Assembly: GCA_964473525.1 (NCBI GenBank)
Contig: CAYYPK010000058.1
Span: 1 to 34,145 of the forward strand
Direction of reading: 5' to 3'
DNA: 34,145 bases
Source of the DNA: GCA-2687025 sp964473525
GTDB taxonomy: Bacteria > Poribacteria > WGA-4E > GCA-2687025
Part shown: positions 18,930 to 25,871 of the stretch, in pieces
Layout: each line of letters starts with the position of its first letter
Numbering within the stretch: position 1 is the first letter of the stretch
Made by a program: the position numbers and the translations under genes
Notes under the pieces: generated by a model
Databases searched by the model: none
What the model was told of the DNA's origin: nothing
The model's input: only the letters and a program-made list of their open reading frames with translations

Positions 18930-19209
18930 TCGCAGAGGAGTCTCCGTGGGATAAGCAAGCGACTCGGGCGCTCAATGAGCGACGGCTACGTCGCCGCCGA
19001 CAGGCCCGAAACTGGTTGTGGTGATGTGCGACACGGGCGTCTCTCCGTCAACCGCCGTACACGGTCTACCGCATTCGGAACGACTCAACGAGGACGCGCT
19101 AGGGCTTTCCCGCTACCGCAGGCCCTCGCCATAGTAGACGCAGCGGAGGGACGAAATCCGCCAGCGATATGGACCGGCAAGCGTCTACGCCACCGAGTCG
19201 TTGCGCTGG

Positions 19210-19884
19210 CTAGCGAGCTACGGGTCCGCCACCATCCTGGACGGACCGCCTCACAAACTCACGGACGTCGTCCTCAGTGATCTCGAATGGACCTAGCGCC
19301 TTTGCCGCTCGCTCGACGATTTTGTCCATCCGCTCCACGGCGGCGTCCACAACGCCTGTCAGCCCTGATTGCTCGATTTCCTCTTCGCTACGCTCCCAGG
19401 AGAGACGCACGACCATCGAAAGAGGCGCGTCCGCTGGCAGGTGGATGGTATGACCTCCGGCGCTTTGCCACACACACGGAAGCGAGTAGTTTCCCACCGC
19501 TATACGGTCGCCCTCGATATCCAGACGTACCACGTCGGATTCCTGCTTCAGGGCGGGGATGGCGCGCGCCAATCCCTCCACGAACGACGCCGGGACGCGC
19601 GCCTCCCCGGGCCACACACCCTCAGCGGAGGCGCTTACCGCCACAGCCGGAAGTTCTATGGTGGCCCTGCCGTCCGAGTACGACACGACGGCTTCCGCCT
19701 TCTCCTTCGCACGCGCGAGCTTGCGCATGCCGCGAAGCGCAACCTGAAGTTCCTCGAGTTGCACTTCCAACCAAGGCGACTCCTCGTCGGCCGCGTCGGC
19801 TGGTTGTGACGCGGCATCGGACGAGGCGGTCGGAACCTCATCACGCCGTGGCTTCGGTTCCCCGAGGTCCAGTTCTATCTGCAT
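19210..19884 (-). CDS. Hypothetical protein, possible clamp-like domain
   Basis: A 224-residue protein starting at the ATG 19882-19884 behind a GGGAGA site. The first 35 residues are polar and low-complexity. Residues about 40-135 have a strand/helix rhythm (VVSYSDGRATIEL, then an acidic VPASFVEGLARAIPAL helix, then VVRLDIEGDRIAVGNYSLPC) that recalls one domain of a sliding clamp. The remainder is helical and acidic. No clamp partner motif or full clamp length is present, so this is only a fold guess. It is transcribed in the same direction as the ADP-ribosylglycohydrolase, 280 bp upstream of it; the gap holds nothing I recognise beyond a 6-bp hairpin at 18979-18994. Confidence 0.7.
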   Translation of the reverse strand: MQIELDLGEPKPRRDEVPTASSDAASQPADAADEESPWLEVQLEELQVALRGMRKLARAKEKAEAVVSYSDGRATIELPAVAVSASAEGVWPGEARVPASFVEGLARAIPALKQESDVVRLDIEGDRIAVGNYSLPCVWQSAGGHTIHLPADAPLSMVVRLSWERSEEEIEQSGLTGVVDAAVERMDKIVERAAKALGPFEITEDDVREFVRRSVQDGGGPVAR

Positions 19885-20157
19885 AGGGTGTCTCCCTCAT
19901 CAGCACCGACATCAGCACCGATCATGCGTGCGCTCGTGTATCGAGGATGGCGGCCGCGCTCTGCCGCCTAAGGGGCGATCGTACCAGCTTCCCTAGGCAT
20001 GTCACCAACAGACCTGAACGCCCTGACGTATTGGACGCTCTTCCTCGACGGAATCCGCCGCCTAAAACCTCAGGCTGCGCACGGGCCTGCTGGGCGACTA
20101 GCGAGCGGATTGGGTGCTGTGCCCAGCGGCTATCTACGTGATGACGACAACGGCAGT

Positions 20158-20248
20158 CACCGACTTGAGCATATATGGCCCGGCCTGTTCCCTTCCTGTA
20201 CATATACGGAGAGGATACAGGCCGGGCCATATGTGCTCACGCGGGCCA
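20158..20248 (+). repeat. 91-bp stem-loop repeat, copy A
   Basis: Arms at 20167-20188 and 20217-20238 are inverted repeats of 22 bp with one T/G pair; the loop is 28 nt. The core reads CATATATGGCCCGGCCTGT on the left arm. In a plus-strand RNA the odd pair would be a U-G wobble, so all 22 positions could pair. Copy A matches copy B at all but five positions. It could be an RNA element, a REP-like sequence, or a protein-binding or recombination site. Confidence 0.85.
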
Positions 20249-20575
20249 AACTGGGGCACCGATGGCGAGGCGAAGCCACGGTGGAGAAGGCCGTTTGGAA
20301 GCTACAAAACGGCGACGACAATCGCGGGGTCGAAGCTACGCGCCGAGCGTAAGCGGCGCCGACTGTGACCGTCGCCCTACCCACGCGCGCACGGGGCGGC
20401 GGGAAAACGCGCTCATACAACTGCACTGAGCGCGCCTGTATTCGATTGGACGCGTAGTTCCAGCCACCGACTGCCCTTGGCCGCTCGGAATCGCCTGACG
20501 GACCTGCTGGGGCGATTAACAGGCGAAGTGGGAGACATCCTCGACGCCCAGCACACCGATTCCTGCAACCACGAA

Positions 20576-20666
20576 CACCGACTTGAGCATATATGGCCCG
20601 GCCTGTTTCCTTCCTGTACATATACGGAGAGGATACAGACCGGGCCATATGTGTGCACGGGGGCCA
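20576..20666 (+). repeat. 91-bp stem-loop repeat, copy B
   Basis: Second copy, 418 bp after copy A and in the same orientation. The loop is almost unchanged, but the right arm carries a G-to-A change inside the stem and three changes near its base, so this hairpin is weaker. Conservation of the loop, which tolerates change in a plain terminator, suggests that the loop sequence matters or that the duplication is recent. Confidence 0.85.
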
Positions 20667-20771
20667 CAGACCTCGGTCACAAGCGCAACGCACAGGCGCC
20701 CGAAAGGCTCCCTTCGGCGCCGTTCTGGGAGCAATTGGGGATACCGCCCGGGATACCAAAGTCTCGCGCGC

Positions 20772-20790
20772 AGCTGACACCCCGTCAGCT
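20772..20790 (-). terminator. Hairpin after the 225-residue gene
   Basis: AGCTGAC and GTCAGCT form a perfect 7-bp stem around a 5-nt loop, three bases past the stop of the minus-strand gene ending at 20794. There is no T-run after it, so it may slow or end transcription, or simply protect the transcript end. Confidence 0.5.
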
Positions 20791-20793
20791 TGC

Positions 20794-21471
20794 CTAGCCA
20801 GCCACTCGACCCCGGTGTTGCGGTTCCTGCGCTTCAAGTAGCCTGTACGCTGAGAAGACTTCCTCGACGAGGTCGGGAGGCAACTGCTCGCGCAGGAAAT
20901 CGCAACAGCGACGGAAATCCTCGGGGCTCGCGTCACGTAGCGTCCGAGCCATCGTGTCGACCGCACCGGCGGGTATGCGCCCTTGCTTGGGGGAATCTTC
21001 ATCGTCGCCTGCGCGGAGTTCCTCCGCTATCACCCGGAAGGTCGTGCCGACAGGATCCCGCTTATACGATTCGCTGCGCTCGCGCCGGACTTTCTCCTCG
21101 GCGACGAAGGCGCGTGTCTCCGCGCGGCTGTTGCCGCGACGCCACTGCTTCGGTTCTCCCACCTCGCAGCGAAGATGTTCCCCCCGAAACGCGCCGTCGT
21201 ACCTCGCGGCGATCCTGTAGTTCCCATACCCATACTCCGGGCTCTCCTTCAGGAACAGGTACAGGTCAGGGCTGCCATGCGAGTCCACGTGCTGCTTACG
21301 CACCGTGCCGATGACGACGCCGTTCTCCTTGATCACCAGCAGCGCGTCGTACGGCAACGCCGAGAACCACAGATCGATCCACTCGTCGATGTTCCCAGGT
21401 ATCCCGTCGGCGAATTCCCGCGCCCTACGTCGTTCCCGTCGTCGTTCTCGTCGTTGCGCGGAGCTTCGCAT
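20794..21471 (-). CDS. Hypothetical protein with Arg-rich N-terminus
   Basis: A 225-residue protein I do not recognise. The frame is open to 22035, but the ATG at 21469-21471 is preceded by GGGAGGATATC, a strong ribosome-binding site, and everything upstream looks non-coding. The protein starts with a very basic stretch (RRERRRERRRARE, about residues 7-20) and then has a beta-rich section (about 30-105) with LYLFLKESPEYGYGNYRIAARYDG. The last 70 residues are acidic and helical, ending near EDFRRCCDFLREQLPPDLVEEVF. The basic start suggests contact with nucleic acid (inference). It is divergent from the small HTH gene and shares the 267-bp intergenic region with it. Confidence 0.75.
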   Translation of the reverse strand: MRSSAQRRERRRERRRAREFADGIPGNIDEWIDLWFSALPYDALLVIKENGVVIGTVRKQHVDSHGSPDLYLFLKESPEYGYGNYRIAARYDGAFRGEHLRCEVGEPKQWRRGNSRAETRAFVAEEKVRRERSESYKRDPVGTTFRVIAEELRAGDDEDSPKQGRIPAGAVDTMARTLRDASPEDFRRCCDFLREQLPPDLVEEVFSAYRLLEAQEPQHRGRVAG

Positions 21472-21660
21472 GATATCCTCCCGACGTAACTGGTCTTCGG
21501 AGATGCTACGACTCACGAGCGGCGAGGAACAGCCGCCCGAAACGCTCACCACAGACGAGTTCCACCGGCGCACCCGAGCCGCAGCAGACGTTGGCGTCGA
21601 GACGTCGTCGTCGAAACGAGCCCTACTTGGCGCACGCGGCCAACGACACGCTATACATGA

Positions 21661-21726
21661 GTGCATTCTATGTGCATCGCCTGTGCATATATGGTGCATA
21701 CTGAATGAACCGCAAGTGCATATGAA
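21661..21726 (+). promoter_or_regulatory. 11-bp-phased GTGCAT array (iteron-like or operator array)
   Basis: GTGCAT begins at 21661, 21672, 21683, 21694 and 21716, exactly 11 bp or 22 bp apart; the unit at 21705 (ATGAAC) is degenerate. That makes six tandem 11-mers, five intact, all on the same face of the helix. The array ends 12 bp before the ATG of the small HTH gene and lies between two divergent genes. It is most simply a cooperative binding site for a regulator, perhaps the HTH protein itself; an iteron-type replication or partition site is the alternative. Confidence 0.75.
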
Positions 21727-21738
21727 TTGGAAATCGCC

Positions 21739-21984
21739 ATGATCTTCCGTGGACGACGGTGGATGACGCTCGGAAAGGCCGCCAAACTGCTGGGCACGTC
21801 CCGTAACACGTTGCGCGTGCTGCTTACGCGTGAAAAAGAGCACGGATTCACGGTTTTGGAGAAAGTAGACGCCTCGGGACGTGTTTGGCGCTACCTTGCC
21901 GAGGACGAGATACGTCAAACGCGCGGGGAAGCGGGCGCCGTCGTGCAGGAACGCGAATCGAAGGTCATTCGGCTCGAAGAGTGA
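21739..21984 (+). CDS. Small MerR/excisionase-type helix-turn-helix DNA-binding protein
   Basis: An 81-residue protein from the ATG at 21739; an in-frame TTG at 21727 could add four residues. Residues 7-35 (RWMTLGKAAKLLGTSRNTLRVLL) form a helix-turn-helix of the MerR/excisionase kind, followed by a wing-like DASGRVWRYLAEDEI section. The C-terminus is charged. There is no effector domain. It is directly behind the phased GTGCAT array, so autoregulation, or control of the divergent gene, is likely (inference). Excisionase-like proteins of this size are common on mobile elements. Confidence 0.85.
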   Translation: MIFRGRRWMTLGKAAKLLGTSRNTLRVLLTREKEHGFTVLEKVDASGRVWRYLAEDEIRQTRGEAGAVVQERESKVIRLEE

Positions 21985-21995
21985 CGCGGATCGTA

Positions 21996-22028
21996 CCCGC
22001 CGCGTGCTTTTGTGGCGCTGGCGGCGGG
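21996..22028. terminator. Hairpin between convergent genes
   Basis: CCCGCCGC (21996-22003) and GCGGCGGG (22021-22028) form an 8-bp GC-only stem with a 17-nt loop containing TTTT. It lies between the end of the HTH gene and the end of the dnaN remnant, so it could stop transcription from both sides. Confidence 0.5.
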
Positions 22029-22063
22029 ATGGCAACCGTGACGAAGAGCCCTGCCGTCGCCAA

Positions 22064-22510
22064 TTACTGCAGTCGCATCGGCATGATGAGGTGGGTGTAG
22101 TCGCTACGATCCACGGGGCGGAAGACTGCTGCCGCCAACGGGTCCTTCATCTCAACCCGGACCTGTTCCGAGTCCATCGACGTCAGCGCGTCCGTCAGAT
22201 ACCCCGCGTTGAACCCCAGCGTGATCGCGTCGCTCGACGTGACCGGCATGTCCTCCCGCGCGTCGCCGTACTCTTCGCTATGCGCAGACAGTTCTATCGA
22301 GTCGTGGCTTATCGCCAGTTGTATGCGCGCCGTGCTCGGGTCCGAGAATAGGCCGACGCGGCGTATCGCCGTCAGGAACGCTTCGCGATACGCGACCTTC
22401 TTAGTGTTGGCTACGCGCGTGGATTGGCGATCTACGACCGACCTCCACGCCGATGGATTCACCCGGCCCTTGACGAAACGGAGGACGGAGCACACCAGCG
22501 ATACCAACGG
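22064..22510 (-). pseudogene. dnaN: Truncated dnaN: domain III of the DNA polymerase III sliding clamp
   Basis: The minus-strand frame from about 22510 to 22064 gives a clear clamp C-terminal domain. It begins with the domain II/III junction RFVKGRVNPSAWRSVV and continues with VAYREAFLTAIRRVGLFSD, a DSIELSAHSEEYGDA strand pair and LGFNAGYLTDALTSM. It ends in the hallmark IMPMRL plus one residue. Domains I and II are missing: upstream of about 22510 the frame becomes the antisense of the plus-strand gene starting at 22547. There is no ATG in frame near the new end. It is most likely a broken extra dnaN copy; a short expressed domain III from a GTG or TTG cannot be excluded. Confidence 0.82.
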
Positions 22511-22546
22511 CCCCGGTGAACCCTCATCGAAACCGAAAGGACATCG

Positions 22547-23581
22547 ATGATAAGGCTGGAAAACGACACTCTTCACTTCTCCTTCCCCAACATCCATCCA
22601 GAAGCCCATCTCGCCATCGACTTCCAGCGCACCTTGCGCATCCCCGACGACGACAAGAGCTACCCTTTGCCGCCTGGTTTGGGCGACTTCCCGTTGCGTC
22701 ACATCGACGACTTTCCGTCGCGGATACCGAAGAGTTGGGCGGAGCGTGGTGGCGTGATGCTGCCGATGTACCAGTCCGAAGCCCTTTGGCTCAACTTCAC
22801 CGGCTCGTACATCTACGAACACGGAACCGACTACCCCTTTGCCATACGGGTCGCCACCGGAAAGGTGGACGCGGTCACCGGCAAGCGGTGGCGCAACGGA
22901 CTGGCGAAGACGCGGCAGAACTACATGGTCTCCACGGAACAGCCCTGGCTCGACGGATACTGCGTCGAGAAGGGATTCATCCGGCAATTCGTGGCGATGC
23001 CTTTGGGGGCGGGGTACACCGCGGAAGAGCAGGTCACCGGCAAGGCGGAGCATGGCGGGCTGCAGATATCCGTCCACCCCATGAGGCGCAGCGCCTTCGA
23101 GCGGCGATTCCCTCGCAGGCCGGAGAGAATGCATCGCGGCGATGACTACGAGATCTGCGCCTCGATGCCGGCGCCGTGCATGGCGTCACCTGAGATGGGG
23201 CTCGCTCCCGGTGGGCGCATGCGGCAGGAAATCTACGAGGACCCCTTCGACCACGAAGACTGGGACCACGACACCTCCAGCAAGTGCTTCGTACACATCG
23301 CCAACTCATTCGTGTGGCGCGAGATTACCGGGGAACGACCGCCTACCGTGCCTGCCACCGCGAAGGAGTACGCCGACGCCGGGCTGCCTTGGTTCTCGTA
23401 CTACAGCGACACCGAGGCGGTGGAAGGATCCGACACGCTTGGCGGTATGAAGAGCGTGGCGCAGATGGGCAAGGACAAGGGCGACGTGCCGCTTGCAGGG
23501 AACGACCCTGTCGTCCCCGACCATATCGCGTACATACGCAGCGGGATGGCGGAAGGACAGGTCAGAGAGGGCGGATTCTAG
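22547..23581 (+). CDS. Conserved hypothetical protein
   Basis: A complete 344-residue protein starting at the ATG at 22547 with GAAAGGAC about 8 bases upstream. It is soluble, has no signal peptide or membrane segment, and is unusually dense in fixed motifs: RIPDDDKSYPLPPGLG near the start, QPWLDGYCVEKGFIRQFVAMP (about 135-155), GLAPGGRMRQEIYEDP (about 219-234), and GMKSVAQMGKDKGDVPL near the end. I recognise it as a widespread conserved family without a known function. The even conservation suggests an enzyme or a binding protein. It is cut off from its neighbours: convergent remnants on the left, a hairpin on the right. Its 5' end marks the break in the dnaN remnant, so it arrived with, or was joined at, that rearrangement. 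Confidence 0.88.
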   Translation: MIRLENDTLHFSFPNIHPEAHLAIDFQRTLRIPDDDKSYPLPPGLGDFPLRHIDDFPSRIPKSWAERGGVMLPMYQSEALWLNFTGSYIYEHGTDYPFAIRVATGKVDAVTGKRWRNGLAKTRQNYMVSTEQPWLDGYCVEKGFIRQFVAMPLGAGYTAEEQVTGKAEHGGLQISVHPMRRSAFERRFPRRPERMHRGDDYEICASMPAPCMASPEMGLAPGGRMRQEIYEDPFDHEDWDHDTSSKCFVHIANSFVWREITGERPPTVPATAKEYADAGLPWFSYYSDTEAVEGSDTLGGMKSVAQMGKDKGDVPLAGNDPVVPDHIAYIRSGMAEGQVREGGF

Positions 23582-23606
23582 GACGAACGTTTCCAGTGCC
23601 ATTATG

Positions 23607-23644
23607 CTGCTGTCAGACGCGTGGAACCCACGGTCTGGCAGCGG
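23607..23644 (+). terminator. Long hairpin after the conserved hypothetical gene
   Basis: Arms at 23607-23618 and 23633-23644 pair over 12 positions (two G-T), and a nested CGTGG/CCACG stem with an AAC loop continues the helix with one unpaired G. It starts 25 nt after the stop codon. No T-run follows, so the role as a terminator is likely but not certain. Confidence 0.6.
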
Positions 23645-24058
23645 CTCTACACCTGCCCACATCTGCACACATCTGAAACGATCTACCCTCCCACAACCAC
23701 ATGCTCTAGCTTCGCAAGACTGCGGGCGCCACGAGGGCTCGCGTAGTCCTAGCTCACCTTCGTGACGCGTGCACGAGATCTCGCCCCTGAACCGCAAAAT
23801 CACCAAAGCGCGACCAGGTCAGTCATGCTGCGGGTTGCCACCCGAGCGCCTCTACAAATCGAACGCCGAGACGCAAAAGCATGGCGGATTTCGGTCTTAG
23901 GTTGCGTCGTTAGTAGTGAATCCGGCACTACTTCTGATCTACGGCAAGGTCAGATCCAACGAGACGTCTTCCGTTCCTCAGGAGTCGAGTGGCGGTGGAA
24001 GCTACGCATGGGGCAAGAAACACCCATTGTACGGTCAACACCCACGGCTAGGGGAACA
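23645..24058. other. Intergenic region upstream of the DUF697 gene
   Basis: No gene is supported. An open frame from 23762 joins the DUF697 gene but its first 99 codons are unlike the rest and lack a ribosome-binding site. A perfect dyad AGTAGTG-7 nt-CACTACT at 23912-23932, about 125 bp before the start, is a candidate operator. Confidence 0.5.
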
Positions 24059-24796
24059 ATGGAGCGCATCCGTAAGCGGATCATAGAGCTCGCTGCCCAG
24101 GGCGATCTGACCGTCGAGCAGATGAAGTACCTCATCGACCGTATGACGGACGGGCCGGAGATGTCCGTCGCCGAAGCAGAGACGCTCATCGATGCTTTCC
24201 AGGCTGAAACTTCCGCAGCCAAGACGCCAGATCTTCTAGACCGTGCGCGTACGGCCGCAGGCGAGTTCCTCGCCAAGGCCAAAGGCGTCTCGATGGAAGA
24301 TATCAAGCGCAAGCTGAACGACGAATACCTCGGCATCGAGCGTAACGAAGCCTACTCGACCACAGAGAAGGTCACTCGCGTCATCAACGTGACGGCGGCA
24401 CTCTGTGCGGGCGTTGCGATCCAACCGATACCCTTCGCGGACTTCTTCGTGCTGACGCCTATACAGGGACTCATGGCGGCGAGAATCGCCAGCATACACG
24501 GCGTGCCGGTGTCACAGGAGGGTGCGAGGGGACTTCTCAAAACAGCCTTCGGAACACTCGGGCTCGGGTTTGCGGCGCAGCAAACGGCGTTGGGGCTGTA
24601 CAAGATTGGACTTCCAGGCCTGGGAGGCTTCGTGACGATCCCTCTTGTCTGGGGACTCACGTACGGCATCGGGCGCGTCATGGACACCTACTACCGCGCC
24701 ATGGCGGAAGGAAGAACGCCGTCAGACGAAGAGATACTCGAAGCGTTCCGTAACGGCGGGGACGAAGGACGCAAGCAGAGCGAGCAAGAAGCTTAG
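24059..24796 (+). CDS. DUF697 family membrane protein
   Basis: A 245-residue protein. The ATG at 24059-24061 is preceded by AGGGGA and is the start used. The N-terminal 110 residues are helical and soluble (MERIRKRIIELAAQGDLTVE). From about residue 118 comes the DUF697 signature: VTAALCAGVAIQPIPFADFF followed by LTPIQGLMAARIASIHGVPVS, then glycine-rich membrane helices ending near VWGLTYGIGRVMDTYY. DUF697 proteins are often fused or linked to small GTPases (as in YcjF); no GTPase is seen here. The next gene starts three bases after its stop, so they form a unit. The function is unknown; both proteins are predicted to sit in the membrane. Confidence 0.88.
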   Translation: MERIRKRIIELAAQGDLTVEQMKYLIDRMTDGPEMSVAEAETLIDAFQAETSAAKTPDLLDRARTAAGEFLAKAKGVSMEDIKRKLNDEYLGIERNEAYSTTEKVTRVINVTAALCAGVAIQPIPFADFFVLTPIQGLMAARIASIHGVPVSQEGARGLLKTAFGTLGLGFAAQQTALGLYKIGLPGLGGFVTIPLVWGLTYGIGRVMDTYYRAMAEGRTPSDEEILEAFRNGGDEGRKQSEQEA

Positions 24797-24799
24797 ATA

Positions 24800-25621
24800 T
24801 TGGGACATCGCACTCACATCTCGCGAGTACGAGAAGTCGTGCGAAGGCGATGGGACGAGATCGGCATTGCCGGTGTCCTGGGCGACTTCTACACGTCCGG
24901 GAACATCGGCCCGGAGAACACGTACGTCCTCAGCGCACTGCGCAGAAGCCGATCTGATCTTGCAGGCGCGAGCCACGAGGAACTGCGCGACTACCTGCGC
25001 TCGCTTGACGAGGACCAACTTCCGGGGCTGGTAAACAACGTCAAGGGAATTGCACACGAGGTCTGGTACGTCGAGGCCGAGAACGCTGATGGGGATGGCG
25101 TGTCCGCATACATGTACGAGGACACCAATCACCCGGATTACGACGTCGTTCTCGTGGACGACGCCACCGGCGAGGAACTGGAGGTCCAACTCAAAGCGAC
25201 TGACTCGACGGCGTATGTCGAGAACGCCATCGACGAACTCGGCGCTGAGAGGGTCGTCGTCGCCGAGGAACTCGCTAACGAACTCGGCATTGAGTCTTCC
25301 GGCATCTCCAACGAGGAGCTGACCGCCGACGTCGAAGGTGTCGTCGACGGCATCATCGACGCGCCAGACCTGTGGGACTACGTCCCGGCGCTATCCGCAT
25401 GGTCGCTGGCGCTGCTCGTGACGTCCCTGACGCGGCGCTATCTGCGCAAGGAGATAGACGGCCAGCAGTACCGGCGCATGCTCACGAAGTTTGGGGGACT
25501 GAAAGTCCTGAAAATGGTCTTGATAACCGCCGCCCTGTCGACGCCAGGACTCAACATCGCTGTCGGAGCGGGGCTATTCCTAATGACGTTGCGAACGGTG
25601 GTAAGTGTCTATCGGGATTAA
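24800..25621 (+). CDS. Membrane-anchored protein with PD-(D/E)xK-like motif
   Basis: A 273-residue protein read from the TTG at 24800; a GTG at 24839 is another possible start. Residues about 70-135 contain NNVKGIAHEVWYVE (helix with a conserved E), then YDVVLVDDATGEELEVQLKAT. The D, E and QxK in that order and spacing fit the core of a PD-(D/E)xK nuclease fold, followed by VVVAEELANELG. The last third has two hydrophobic stretches (about 190-210 and 235-270), so the nuclease-like part would be tethered at the membrane. It follows the DUF697 gene by 3 nt. I propose a membrane-bound nuclease or toxin with a DUF697 partner; activity is inferred from the motif only. Confidence 0.75.
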   Translation: MGHRTHISRVREVVRRRWDEIGIAGVLGDFYTSGNIGPENTYVLSALRRSRSDLAGASHEELRDYLRSLDEDQLPGLVNNVKGIAHEVWYVEAENADGDGVSAYMYEDTNHPDYDVVLVDDATGEELEVQLKATDSTAYVENAIDELGAERVVVAEELANELGIESSGISNEELTADVEGVVDGIIDAPDLWDYVPALSAWSLALLVTSLTRRYLRKEIDGQQYRRMLTKFGGLKVLKMVLITAALSTPGLNIAVGAGLFLMTLRTVVSVYRD

Positions 25622-25871
25622 CACACAGACCGCCTCGTTTGCTGCGGGTCTTGCGGCAAGGGCCAGTAAGGCCGTGTAGAAGACGTCGGCACACAAGCCA
25701 GCGCAGGCGGCGTAGGCGTACTAGGTGCGCCGCTGCAACGCGGTCCCATAATGGCTCTCGCAGTGCGGTGTATGGACACTAACGGCAGACCACCAGCAGG
25801 CACGCCCAGCAGGTCTGTTCCGTATCGCGAGACGCCTCATTGAGCAATGCGGAAGTCACCTAGGAGATGAC
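25622..25871. other. Intergenic region before the giant HEAT gene
   Basis: No coding frame is supported and no tRNA-like fold is seen. The promoter of the HEAT gene is presumably here, but I cannot point to clear -35/-10 boxes. An AGGAGAT ribosome-binding site lies at 25863-25869. Confidence 0.4.

Larger units (their letters stand above)
19885..20793. other. Gene-free stretch of about 900 bp with a duplicated stem-loop
   Basis: No frame here looks coding. Longer open frames are antisense or run through the repeats. The stretch contains two copies of a 91-bp stem-loop element, and weaker similarity between the sequences just upstream of each copy (for example GGGCCTGCTGGGCGACTA and GGACCTGCTGGGGCGATTA), suggesting an older duplication of a longer unit. 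It lies between two minus-strand genes. Confidence 0.6.

Noticed and set aside
20158..20666. CRISPR-like repeats
   Set aside because: Only two copies, 418 bp apart and 91 bp long with a large internal stem; no spacer-sized spacing and no cas genes.
20157..21002. A 281-codon minus-strand frame through the stem-loop repeats
   Set aside because: It overlaps the end of a supported gene in another frame, and its two similar peptides are only translations of the 91-bp repeats.
21661..21726. Simple low-complexity microsatellite
   Set aside because: Only the GTGCAT part is kept while the other five bases of each 11-mer vary, which points to selection on a binding site and not slippage.
22530..23134. 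Upstream extension of the dnaN frame
   Set aside because: This part is antisense to the intact conserved gene at 22547-23581 and shows no clamp domain I or II features.
23762..24058. N-terminal extension of the DUF697 gene by 99 codons
   Set aside because: There is no ribosome-binding site at its start, the composition differs, and a strong site precedes the ATG at 24059.
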